DNA of 20,470 nucleotides from Desulfovibrionaceae bacterium UBA930 (GTDB lineage Bacteria; Desulfobacterota; Desulfovibrionia; Desulfovibrionales; Desulfovibrionaceae): positions 1 through 20,470 of the forward strand of contig DBDO01000093.1 in the NCBI GenBank assembly GCA_002293605.1. The letters run 5' to 3'. The notes under the pieces were generated by a model that saw only the letters and a program-made list of their open reading frames with translations, was not told where the DNA came from and made no database searches. The position numbers and the translations under genes were made by a program. This document shows, piece after piece, positions 6,800 through 13,902 of the stretch. Every line of letters starts with the position of its first letter. Positions within the stretch are counted from its first letter, which is position 1.

Positions 6800-6977
6800 C
6801 CAGGCCCCCTGGCAGGAGGCCTGGTTTGGATTTATCCGTCCTTTGCAAAGCAAAGAACGGACGGCCCCTGCACCCCCCCCGTTGTTACTGTGTTTGGGCG
6901 AAGCGCAAGCAAAGCAAAGTGAGGGGGTCTGGGGGAAATCATTTCCCCCAGACGGGGTTTGGGGCGGTAGCCCCAAA
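6800..6977. repeat. Hairpin array A, downstream of folD
   Basis: Four inverted repeats stand in a row: CCAGGCC/GGCCTGG (6800-6824), CCGTC/GACGG enclosing a smaller stem (6836-6864), a 12-bp stem with triloop GTCTGGGGGAAA/TTTCCCCCAGAC (6927-6953), and TTTGGGGC/GCCCCAAA (6958-6977). An 11-base direct repeat, GCAAAGCAAAG, occurs at 6845-6855 and 6909-6919. The array fills the 218 bases between folD and the secreted-protein gene; no T-tract follows the stems, so it is not a standard terminator. Confidence 0.75.
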
Positions 6978-6995
6978 AGTACCAGGGCCTTTTCC

Positions 6996-7853
6996 TCACC
7001 CAAGATGCGAGCAATAGGCCTGAACGCTATTACTAAGCAGCATGGCAATGGTCATGGGGCCTACGCCGCCGGGCACGGGCGTGAGCGCCGAAGCCACGGC
7101 GCTCACGGAAGCGAAATCGCAGTCCCCGCGCAAGCCCTTTGGGGTGACGGAAATGCCCACGTCAACAACCACCGCGCCCTGCTTGACCATATCGCCGGTG
7201 AGAAATTCCGGCTTGCCCGCAGCCACGAACAAAAAGTCGGCAGTACGGCAGACCTCGGCCAGATCGGGCGTAGCCGAATGACAGAGTGTGACCGTGGCAT
7301 CGCCGTATTCCCCTTTAAGGCCGAGCAGTACGGAGAGGGGCTTGCCTACGATATTGCTGCGCCCGATAACGACCGCCTTCTTGCCCCTGGTGGAGAGCCC
7401 GTAGCGCCGCAGCAGCTCGATGACTCCGGCAGGCGTGCAGGGTCGAAGACCCGGCAGGCCGAGCATGAGCTTGCCCATGTTCATAGGATGAAAGCCGTCC
7501 ACATCCTTGTCCGGGGCGATGCGCTCAAGGCAGAGCCTGCTGTCCAGCCCGGCGGGCAGGGGCAGTTGCAACAAGATGCCATCTATGTCGGCGCGCGCGT
7601 TCAGGACCTCTATCCGGGCCAGTAACTCCGTCTGCGGGGTATCGGCGGGCAGGCGCTGCACCTCGGAATGCATGCCCACTTCAATACAGGCGCGCTCCTT
7701 GTTGCGCACATAGGTTTGCGAGGGACCGTCATCGCCAACCAGAATAACCGCAAGACCGGGCCTTCGCCCGGCCTTTGCCGCAAGACTGTCTATTTTCGTT
7801 TTCAGCTCCGCGCGTATTGCCGCAGCCGTTGCTTTACCGTCCAGTATCCGCAT
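6996..7853 (-). CDS. folD: Bifunctional methylene-THF dehydrogenase / methenyl-THF cyclohydrolase
   Basis: FolD interconverts 5,10-methylene-, methenyl- and 10-formyl-tetrahydrofolate in the cytoplasm, feeding purine and formyl-Met synthesis. The 285-residue length is typical. The catalytic domain has SQTYVRNKERAC (Tyr48, Lys52), DGILLQLPLP (Gln96) and PDKDVDGFHPMN (Asp119). The NADP-binding half shows VVIGRSNIVGKP, VVDVGI and the C-terminal TPVPGGVGPMTIAMLL. The ATG follows the eno stop by 9 bases with AAGGA 6 bases before it, so eno and folD form an operon, an arrangement I also recall in Desulfovibrio vulgaris. It is followed by hairpin array A. Confidence 0.97.
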   Translation of the reverse strand: MRILDGKATAAAIRAELKTKIDSLAAKAGRRPGLAVILVGDDGPSQTYVRNKERACIEVGMHSEVQRLPADTPQTELLARIEVLNARADIDGILLQLPLPAGLDSRLCLERIAPDKDVDGFHPMNMGKLMLGLPGLRPCTPAGVIELLRRYGLSTRGKKAVVIGRSNIVGKPLSVLLGLKGEYGDATVTLCHSATPDLAEVCRTADFLFVAAGKPEFLTGDMVKQGAVVVDVGISVTPKGLRGDCDFASVSAVASALTPVPGGVGPMTIAMLLSNSVQAYCSHLG

Positions 7854-7862
7854 GAAGCATCC

Positions 7863-9164
7863 TTACTCTTCTTCGTCCAACAGGCCGTAATGCGCGCCAA
7901 TATTGGGACCGTAATAAAAAGCGCTGTCTTCCAGCTGTTCTTCAATGCGCAGAAGCTGGTTGTACTTGGCCAGACGGTCGGAGCGGGACAGGGAACCGCT
8001 TTTGATCTGCCCTGCGTTGGCCCCCACCGCAAGATCGGCGATAAAGGCGTCCTCGGTTTCGCCGGAGCGGTGCGACACAATGGTGGTATAGCCGTTCTGC
8101 TTGGCAATCTCAATGGTATCCAGGGTTTCGGTCAGGGTGCCGATCTGGTTCAGCTTGATCAAAATGGAGTTGCCCACGCCCGCCTCAATGCCCTGGGACA
8201 GAATTTCCGGATTGGTGACAAAAAGGTCATCCCCCACGATCTGCACGGAGTCGCCAAGGCTCACGGTAAGCTGACGCCAGCCGTCCCAGTCGCCTTCGGC
8301 CAAACCGTCTTCAATGGAGATCAGGGGGTATTTTTGGGTAAAGCCTTCCAGGTATTTGATCATCTCGTCCGAAGAAAGCAGCTTGCCTTCTCCCTTGAGA
8401 TTGTATTTGCCGTTCTCGTAAAATTCGGAAGCGGCCGCGTCAATGGCCAGGGCGATGTCCGCGCCAGGGGTGTACCCGGCTTCTTCTATGGCCCGCATAA
8501 TGTAGGCAAAGGCTTCGTCATGGCTTTTCAGATTGGGGGCAAAGCCGCCTTCATCCCCGACGCTGGTCACATGCCCGTCTGCGGCGAGCAGGCCGCGCAG
8601 GGCGTGAAAGGTTTCTGTCCCCATGCGCAGGGCTTCGGCAAAGCTTTGCGCGCCCACAGGCATGATCATAAATTCCTGGATGTCCAGGTTGTTGGGCGCG
8701 TGCATGCCGCCGTTGATGATATTCATCAGGGGCACGGGCAGAATCTTGGCGTTTACCCCGCCGATATACTGGTACAAGGGCAGGGCCAGAAAGTTCGCGG
8801 CAGCACGGGCCGCAGCCAGGGAAAGGCCGAGCATGGCGTTCGCCCCCAGGCGATCCTTATTGTCAGTGCCGTCAAGATCGATGAGGGTGTTGTCAATCTC
8901 GACCTGACGCAAGGCGGAAAGGCCGGTAACCGCTTCGGCGATTTCCCCGTTCACATTGTCCACAGCCTTGCTCACCCCTTTGCCCAGATAACGACTTTTG
9001 TCGCCATCGCGCAGCTCCAGGGCCTCACGGCTGCCCGTGGATGCGCCCGAAGGAACAGCGGCCCGCCCGACCTGGCCCGATTCCAGACCGACCTCGACTT
9101 CCACTGTGGGGTTGCCGCGTGAATCCAGAATTTCCCGAGCCCATACAGAAACGATAGTGCTCAT
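7863..9164 (-). CDS. eno: Enolase
   Basis: Enolase converts 2-phosphoglycerate to phosphoenolpyruvate. The 433-residue protein starts MSTIVSVWAREILDSRGNPTVEVEV, and the length is normal. Catalytic and metal-site motifs are present: GANAMLGLSLAAARAAA, SIEDGLAEGDWDGW, GDDLFVTN, LIKLNQIGTLTET and SHRSGETED. The open frame extends 57 codons further upstream, but the ATG at 9164 is chosen because AAGGAG lies 6 bases before it and the family begins there. A TATAAT box sits at 9199-9204, leaving a short leader. folD follows 9 bases downstream. Confidence 0.98.
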   Translation of the reverse strand: MSTIVSVWAREILDSRGNPTVEVEVGLESGQVGRAAVPSGASTGSREALELRDGDKSRYLGKGVSKAVDNVNGEIAEAVTGLSALRQVEIDNTLIDLDGTDNKDRLGANAMLGLSLAAARAAANFLALPLYQYIGGVNAKILPVPLMNIINGGMHAPNNLDIQEFMIMPVGAQSFAEALRMGTETFHALRGLLAADGHVTSVGDEGGFAPNLKSHDEAFAYIMRAIEEAGYTPGADIALAIDAAASEFYENGKYNLKGEGKLLSSDEMIKYLEGFTQKYPLISIEDGLAEGDWDGWRQLTVSLGDSVQIVGDDLFVTNPEILSQGIEAGVGNSILIKLNQIGTLTETLDTIEIAKQNGYTTIVSHRSGETEDAFIADLAVGANAGQIKSGSLSRSDRLAKYNQLLRIEEQLEDSAFYYGPNIGAHYGLLDEEE

Positions 9165-9198
9165 AAACGCTCCTTCCCCCCGCTGGAGGGCTTGTTTT

Positions 9199-9204
9199 AT
9201 TATA
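9199..9204 (-). promoter_or_regulatory. Candidate -10 box of the eno-folD operon
   Basis: A perfect TATAAT on the minus strand lies 35 bases before the eno ATG. The 17-base upstream position has no good TTGACA; it falls in the hairpin array, so the -35 side is weak or supplied by an activator. Placement and the AT-rich stretch in an otherwise GC-rich gap support it. Confidence 0.5.
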
Positions 9205-9209
9205 CACTG

Positions 9210-9316
9210 CAGAGGGCTCCCCCTCTGACATCCAAAGGGCTCTGCCCTCTGGACTCCCGCACGGGGACTGAGTCCCCGTGACCCCCATCGCCGAAAAGCG
9301 GCTTTGCCGCTTTTCG
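9210..9316. repeat. Hairpin array B, between coaX and eno
   Basis: Four hairpins stand in tandem with short spacers: CAGAGGG/CCCTCTG (9210-9227), a 10-bp stem with one mismatch and triloop TCT (9231-9253), a perfect 9-bp CACGGGGAC/GTCCCCGTG with triloop TGA (9260-9280), and a perfect 11-bp stem CGAAAAGCGGC/GCCGCTTTTCG with triloop TTT (9292-9316). The rest of the coaX-eno gap (to 9440) shows no gene. It lies immediately upstream of the eno -10 box. Confidence 0.8.
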
Positions 9317-9440
9317 CAGAGTGATGACAAAGCACGCCCGCTCCGGCGCTTAAGGGCGGCAGTGAATGCCGCCTGCGCCTACGCGGCGGGCTGTTGCCAA
9401 AGGAGGCCGGGGGAGGCCCCGTCCCTCTCTGAAAAAGCCC

Positions 9441-10226
9441 CTATACCCCCGCCTCTTCATACAGCAGTCGCAGCCCTTCCAGCAACAAATCCGGACGCAG
9501 CGCATCAAAACAGTCGGTAACCCCGGCAATGGCCTGGGCAAAGCCGCCTGTACCCACAACCGAAAGCGGGCCAGGCATGCCCTCGCTCAAGCGCCGGATC
9601 AAGCCCTCGGTCATGGCCGCAAAGCCAAAGACAAAGCCGTGGTTTAAGCTGGTAGCGGTGGAGCGTCCCGGCACGGGCTCGCTCTCCTCCACGGCCAGAC
9701 TGATGCGCGGGAGCTTTGCGGTGCCCGAGGCAAGCGCGGAAAGGGAGGACAGCACGCCCGGACAGATCACCCCCCCGAGGTAGGCATTGCCCCGCACACA
9801 GTCAAAGGTCGTTGCCGTGCCGTAGTCCACGGCAATGACAAAAGACGCGTCAGGGAAGAGCCTGCGCGCGGCATAGGCTCCGACCAGCCTGTCTGCGCCT
9901 ACTTCGTGCGGGCGGGCGTAAAGATTTTCCAGGGGCAGGGGCAGGTCTTCAGGGACGAAGCGCGTCTTCAGACCGAGAAAGCGCTCACAGGCGCGGCGGA
10001 CAATCAGACTCATGCCGGGCACGACCGAAGAGGCAAGGGCGCAGCAAAGGGCCTCCGGCGCAAGGCCCGCATGGCGCAGCACCTGCAAAAGCATCAGCCC
10101 GAATTCGTCTGCGGTCTGGCGCTCATTGCTGGGCAGCACATAGGAGAGCAGCGGACCACCCCTGGGGCTGATGCCGATCTTCGTGTTGGTGTTGCCGATA
10201 TCAAAAAACAGCGCGCTCTGTGTCAT
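9441..10226 (-). CDS. coaX: Type III pantothenate kinase
   Basis: CoaX phosphorylates pantothenate, the first committed step of coenzyme A synthesis, and unlike CoaA is not feedback-inhibited by CoA. The 261 residues have the ASKHA-fold signatures DIGNTNTKIG (Asp9), PHEVGADRLVGAYAA (Asp112), VDYGTATTFDCV (Asp134) and VVGTGGFA near the end. The ATG at 10226 has only a weak GAG before it. It lies 116 bases after the DedA gene stop and 276 bases before the eno start, so it may be a single-gene unit or the tail of the frr-dedA run. No other pantothenate kinase is visible here. Confidence 0.95.
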   Translation of the reverse strand: MTQSALFFDIGNTNTKIGISPRGGPLLSYVLPSNERQTADEFGLMLLQVLRHAGLAPEALCCALASSVVPGMSLIVRRACERFLGLKTRFVPEDLPLPLENLYARPHEVGADRLVGAYAARRLFPDASFVIAVDYGTATTFDCVRGNAYLGGVICPGVLSSLSALASGTAKLPRISLAVEESEPVPGRSTATSLNHGFVFGFAAMTEGLIRRLSEGMPGPLSVVGTGGFAQAIAGVTDCFDALRPDLLLEGLRLLYEEAGV

Positions 10227-10342
10227 GCTAGGCTCGAATCTATGCTACGGAAGAATATATACCAGAATGCGGCAAAAAATAAAAGTCCCGAGCCGGAAGG
10301 CCGGAAGAGCGTATTCTTTGCAATAGCGGGGGCCGGGCCAGC

Positions 10343-11014
10343 CTAATCGGCCCTTTTCCTGCTTTTCACAATATGCCGCGCACCTTCCAGCAGCACGGGC
10401 ATGACCGAAAGCAGGATAATGCCGTAGATGATCAGGCTAAAATTGTTTTGCACAAAAGGGCGGCTGCCCAGAAAGTAGCCTGCCGTGACCAGGGAAAAAA
10501 CCCAGAGCAGGGCCCCGCTCACATTGAAAAAGAGAAAGCGATCCTGGCGCATGTCGGCCACTCCGGCCACAAAGGGGGCAAAGGTGCGGATGATGGGAAT
10601 GAAGCGGGCCAGAATAATGGCCTTGCCGCCGTGCCGCTCATAAAACTCATGGGCCTGTTGCAGGTGTTTGCGCTTGAGCCAGCGGTAGTCTTTTTCAAAA
10701 ATGGGCGGCCCCACATGGCGGCCGATACGAAAGTTGACCTGATCCCCGCTTATGGCTGCCCCGAGCAGCACCGCGCAGATGGCAGGATAGTTGAGCAGGC
10801 CCGCGCCCGCCAGGGTTCCCCCGGCAAAAAGCAGGGAATCGCCCGGCAAAAAGGGCGTGACCACTAGCCCGGTTTCACAAAAAACCACGAGAAAGAGAAA
10901 AAAATAGACCAGCGTGCCGTACTGCTGCACGATATCCCGCAAATACACATCGATGTGCAGCAGCATGTCCATGAGATGCCAAAAAACATCCGCAAAAGGG
11001 GCGAAAAAGTCCAT
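10343..11014 (-). CDS. DedA-family (VTT domain) inner-membrane protein
   Basis: A 223-residue integral membrane protein with at least four hydrophobic segments. DedA signatures are present: FCETGLVVTPFLPGDSLLFAGG in the first half, and ERHGGKAIILARFIPIIRTFAPFVAGVADM in the second. The conserved Glu, Asp and the Arg residues of the re-entrant loops are in place. DedA/VTT proteins recycle lipid carriers such as undecaprenyl phosphate, or phosphatidylethanolamine, across the inner membrane; which lipid this one handles is not shown by the sequence. The ATG has a weak purine-rich site. It lies 160 bases after frr, separated by hairpin array C. Confidence 0.93.
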   Translation of the reverse strand: MDFFAPFADVFWHLMDMLLHIDVYLRDIVQQYGTLVYFFLFLVVFCETGLVVTPFLPGDSLLFAGGTLAGAGLLNYPAICAVLLGAAISGDQVNFRIGRHVGPPIFEKDYRWLKRKHLQQAHEFYERHGGKAIILARFIPIIRTFAPFVAGVADMRQDRFLFFNVSGALLWVFSLVTAGYFLGSRPFVQNNFSLIIYGIILLSVMPVLLEGARHIVKSRKRAD

Positions 11015-11080
11015 GTGCGCTCTCTATGGTTTGGCGGTTTCTGGGAATGAGCAGAGCGAAGGCGAAGTTCTTGTTTTTGC

Positions 11081-11175
11081 GGGGCTCCGCCCCACGCCCC
11101 GCCAGGGGCCTGAGGCCCCTGGACCCGCGATTTCCGAAAAACGGCGCCGGGATTTGCAAAGGGGCCTCCCCCTTT
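11081..11175. repeat. Hairpin array C, downstream of frr
   Basis: GGGGC-TCC-GCCCC (11081-11093), an 8-base spacer, then a perfect 9-bp CCAGGGGCC-TGA-GGCCCCTGG (11102-11122). A third stem, AAAGGGG/CCCCTTT (11158-11175), overlaps the frr stop codon. No T-tract follows on the minus strand, so ordinary intrinsic termination is not obvious. Confidence 0.75.
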
Positions 11176-11735
11176 TACAGCTCCATTATTTCCTTTTCCT
11201 TGGCCTGGCACTTCTGGTCCACCTTGGCCACATAGCCATCGGTGAGTTTTTGCACGGCCTCCTGGGCTTTTTTGCCTTCGTCTTCGCTGTAGCCCTTGCT
11301 CTTGTCTTTTTCCAGTTTTTTCAGCGTTTCGTTGGCGTCCCGGCGGATGTTGCGCAGGGCGACTTTGGCCTCTTCCCCGTATTTACGCGCCACCTTGACC
11401 AGGTCTTTGCGGCGCTCTTCGGTCAGGGGAGGAATGCCGATACGGATGATTTTGCCGTCATTGACCGGGGTCAGGCCGAGATCGGATTTGAGAATGGCTT
11501 TTTCCACCAGGGCAAAGGAGCCTTTGTCCCAGGGCTGGATGGTGATGGTGCGGCTGTCGGGCGTGGCCACAGAGGCGATCTGCCCGACAGGGGTCGGCGT
11601 GCCGTAGTAGTCCACCTTGAGCCCGTCCACAAGGCTTGTGGAGGCGCGCCCGGTGCGCAGCTTGCCAAAATCCCTTTCCAGGGAGGCAAGCGCTTTTTCC
11701 ATGCGTTCTTCAGTATCTTTTTTCACAGCATCCAT
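11175..11735 (-). CDS. frr: Ribosome recycling factor
   Basis: RRF works with EF-G to split post-termination ribosomes. The 186 residues match the family. The N-terminus has the helical MDAVKKDTEERMEKALASLERDFGKLRTGRAS with the LRTGRAS signature, followed by LKVDYYGTPTPVGQIASV, TITIQPWDKG, IRIGIPPLTEERRKDLVK and a long C-terminal helix. GGGAGG lies 5 bases before the ATG. It follows pyrH by 163 bases, in which the tail of another gene is found. Confidence 0.97.
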   Translation of the reverse strand: MDAVKKDTEERMEKALASLERDFGKLRTGRASTSLVDGLKVDYYGTPTPVGQIASVATPDSRTITIQPWDKGSFALVEKAILKSDLGLTPVNDGKIIRIGIPPLTEERRKDLVKVARKYGEEAKVALRNIRRDANETLKKLEKDKSKGYSEDEGKKAQEAVQKLTDGYVAKVDQKCQAKEKEIMEL

Positions 11736-11777
11736 AAAAACCTCCCTGGGTCGTGAAAGAGTGGCGCGGCAGCCGCT

Positions 11778-11891
11778 TCAGGCGCTCCAGCCCATGAAAC
11801 GGCGAATATTATTGTAGAATACATCTTCGAGCTGGGCCTCGCCAAGGCCGGGCAGCTCGGTGCGCAAAATCTCCACCGCATGATGATGACG
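11778..11891 (-). pseudogene. 3' remnant of a metal-dependent (amidohydrolase-like) hydrolase gene
   Basis: Between pyrH and frr, in a different frame from the pyrH 3' end, about 38 codons encode CRHHHAVEILRTELPGLGEAQLEDVFYNNIRRFMGWSA and a stop. The composition and codon use look like real coding sequence, and the ending (LEDVFYNNIRRFMGW) resembles the C-terminal helix of amidohydrolase-superfamily proteins. No body of such a gene is present, and there is no ribosome-binding site or convincing start. It is most simply the tail of a deleted gene. The family assignment rests on general resemblance only. Confidence 0.4.
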
Positions 11892-11898
11892 GCACTGC

Positions 11899-12612
11899 CT
11901 AATCGCCGACGATCGTGCCCTCATCCTCTCCCATGACGAGGCGCTTGATGCTGCCGCCGAACATGCTGCACACGATGATGGGAACCTGATTTTCCATGGC
12001 CAGGGTGATGGCCGTATAGTCCATGACCCCCAGTTTTTTGTGCAGGGCCTCCTGGTAGCCGACCTTTTTAAAGCGCACGGCATCGCTGAATTTCATCGGG
12101 TCCTTGTCATATACGCCGTCCACCTTGGTGGCCTTGATGATGGCCTCGCATTTCAGTTCCATGCCGCGCAGGGCCGCAGCCGTATCTGTGGTGAAATAGG
12201 GGTTGCCCGTGCCTGCGGCGCAGATTACCACCCTGCCCTTTTCCAGGTGGCGCTCCGCCCTGCGGCGGATGTAAGGTTCGCAAACCTCCTGCATGGTGAT
12301 GGCCGAGAGCACCCGTGTGGCATGACCCTGCTTTTCCAGGGCGTCCTGCACGGCCACCGCGTTCATGACCGTAGCCAGCATGCCCATGTAATCCGCCGAG
12401 GAGCGGTCCATGCCCTTGGCCGAGGAGGAAATACCCCGAAAAATGTTCCCGCCGCCGATAACCAAGGCCACTTGCAGGCCCAGGTCCAGAACCTCGCCTA
12501 TTTCCGCGCTGATTTTGTTGACCGTTTCGGGATCAATGCCAAATTTGTTTTCTCCGGCCAGGGCCTCGCCGCTCAGTTTGATCAGCACGCGAGTATAGTG
12601 CAAGTCAGCCAC
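11899..12612 (-). CDS. pyrH: UMP kinase
   Basis: PyrH phosphorylates UMP to UDP for nucleic acid and envelope synthesis; bacterial enzymes are hexamers regulated by GTP and UTP. The 237 residues show the amino-acid-kinase fold motifs VLIKLSGEALAGE, VIGGGNIFRG, DYMGMLATVMNAVAVQDALE, CAAGTGNPYFTTDTAAALR, KATKVDGVYDKDP, and a C-terminal GGSIKRLVMGEDEGTIVGD. The start is GTG at 12610-12612 with GAGG 6 bases upstream. It is normally close to tsf but here is separated by 394 AT-rich bases, so it probably has its own promoter. Confidence 0.96.
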   Translation of the reverse strand: MADLHYTRVLIKLSGEALAGENKFGIDPETVNKISAEIGEVLDLGLQVALVIGGGNIFRGISSSAKGMDRSSADYMGMLATVMNAVAVQDALEKQGHATRVLSAITMQEVCEPYIRRRAERHLEKGRVVICAAGTGNPYFTTDTAAALRGMELKCEAIIKATKVDGVYDKDPMKFSDAVRFKKVGYQEALHKKLGVMDYTAITLAMENQVPIIVCSMFGGSIKRLVMGEDEGTIVGD

Positions 12613-13006
12613 CAGACACCTCGTTTGTTATAATTCAATATACTGGGAAATACGGCTGTATTTCCTTTGGCCGTCTTATTCGGATTCTGCATAGAAATTG
12701 CTTCCTGCAATTTCTATCTGGAATTGGAATTACCTGGGTTTTCCCTCATATCTTGCCAAAGAAAAAACTCAATCTTTCCCAAAAGTCTATCAGCGCTTTC
12801 CTGATATTTGAATAAAAGCTTGCCCGAGAACAAAATTGCCCTTCGTGTGAGCAGAGCCTAAGAGAATTTATTGGGGAAAACAAGACTTTTGAAGGGGGAG
12901 CGCTGCGGAACGATGCTTCAAAAAATTGCGGGTGCAGGGGGCAGTGCCCCCTGCCGGAGGGGTCTGGGGAGGCAGAGCCTCCCCAGAAAGCTTTTGAAAA
13001 CAGGTT
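12613..13006 (-). promoter_or_regulatory. 394-base gap between tsf and pyrH; AT-rich pyrH leader region
   Basis: No gene is supported here. The left part (12661-12840) has 70 G/C among 180 bases, far below the flanking genes. It contains an 8-bp hairpin GGAAATAC/GTATTTCC (12646-12665), the repeated motif with an 11-bp hairpin (12675-12717), and a possible minus-strand promoter TTGAGT-16-TATGAG in about 12745-12775. The right part holds hairpin array D. An open stretch of about 50 codons on the minus strand lacks a start site and resembles nothing I know. Confidence 0.4.
12675..12717 (-). repeat. Dispersed hairpin + 19-base motif, copy 2 (before pyrH)
   Basis: On the minus strand a perfect 11-bp hairpin, ATAGAAATTGC-AGGAA-GCAATTTCTAT (12691-12717), runs into TATGCAGAATCCGAATAAG (12675-12693). 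The motif matches copy 1 before rpmI at 18 of 19 positions and has the same orientation relative to the downstream gene. Confidence 0.65.
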
Positions 13007-13018
13007 CTAGCTGTTTTC
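12934..13018. repeat. Hairpin array D, downstream of tsf
   Basis: A perfect 9-bp GCAGGGGGC-AGT-GCCCCCTGC (12934-12954), an 8-base spacer, then a perfect 11-bp stem TCTGGGGAGGC-AGA-GCCTCCCCAGA (12963-12987). An 8-bp stem, GAAAACAG/CTGTTTTC (12996-13018), spans the tsf stop codon. Layout closely matches array C, with unrelated arm sequences. Confidence 0.8.
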
Positions 13019-13867
13019 GCCAAGCTGCAAACGGGCGAAGCGGCGCACGCTGATCTCATCGCCCAGGCTCTTGCTTTGATCCGTGACCAGGCCCTTGATG
13101 CTCACCTTGTCATCGCGGATGTAGGCCTGTTCCATCAGGCAGACTTCCTGATAGAACTTCTGGATACGGCCTTCAACGATTTTGTCCACGATATTGGCGG
13201 GCTTGCCTTCGTCCAGGGTTTTCTGGCGGTGCACTTCGCGTTCGCGCTCAATAACCGTCTGGTCCAGACCGGCCTGATCCAGGGCGAGGCAGCCGGTGGC
13301 CGCCACCTGCATGGCCAGGTTTTTCGCCAGGGCGAGCAGTTCGGGCTTTTCCAGGGTGGCGGCGTTTTGCACGCCAAGTTCCACCAACACGCCGATTTTG
13401 CCGTTGGAGTGGATATAGGCACCCACAAGGCCGGGCTGTTCGACTTCAAAGCGGACGAAGCGGCCCACGGACATATTTTCCCCGAGCGTGGCGATCTGGT
13501 TGTTCAGCGCATCGCCCACCAGAGCGGCCAGGGCCGCCCCGTCAGCGGGCTTTTGATCAAAGGCGGCGGCAGCCACTTCAGCGGCAAAGGCCTTGAACTG
13601 ATCGCCACGGGCCACGAAGTCGGTTTCGCACAGCACTTCGGCAATGGCAGCCACGGAATTGTCCGGCGCGGCCTTAAAGCCGATCAGGCCTTCCGAGGTG
13701 GCGCGTCCGGCCTTTTTGGCGGCCTTGGAAAGGCCCTTTTGCCGCAGCCAGTCAATGGCGGCTTCCATTTCGCCCCCGCATTCCTGCAGGGCTTTTTTAC
13801 AATCCATCATGCCAACGCTGGTGCGTTCGCGCAGTTCTTTTACCATGGCGGCGGATATTTCAGGCAT
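13007..13867 (-). CDS. tsf: Elongation factor Ts
   Basis: EF-Ts is the nucleotide exchange factor that regenerates EF-Tu-GTP. The 286 residues begin with the UBA-like domain (MVKELRERTSVGMMDCKKALQECGGEMEAAIDWLRQKG), then the ETDFVAR motif and the two core subdomains with MQVAATGCLALD and VCLMEQAYIRDDKVSIKGL. AAGGAG lies 6 bases before the ATG. It follows rpsB by 35 bases, the usual rpsB-tsf operon; downstream it ends inside hairpin array D. Confidence 0.97.
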   Translation of the reverse strand: MPEISAAMVKELRERTSVGMMDCKKALQECGGEMEAAIDWLRQKGLSKAAKKAGRATSEGLIGFKAAPDNSVAAIAEVLCETDFVARGDQFKAFAAEVAAAAFDQKPADGAALAALVGDALNNQIATLGENMSVGRFVRFEVEQPGLVGAYIHSNGKIGVLVELGVQNAATLEKPELLALAKNLAMQVAATGCLALDQAGLDQTVIEREREVHRQKTLDEGKPANIVDKIVEGRIQKFYQEVCLMEQAYIRDDKVSIKGLVTDQSKSLGDEISVRRFARLQLGENS

Positions 13868-13902
13868 GGGAAACTCCTTAAAATATAAAGCAGACGGCGG
13901 GC

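Noticed and set aside
12718..12880. An open stretch of about 50 codons on the minus strand in the AT-rich gap
   Set aside because: It has no ATG or ribosome-binding site near its start and no recognisable sequence; this length is expected by chance.
6800..13018. Hairpin clusters considered as a CRISPR array
   Set aside because: There are no direct repeats of constant sequence with regular spacers and no cas genes; the units are individual inverted repeats with different arms.
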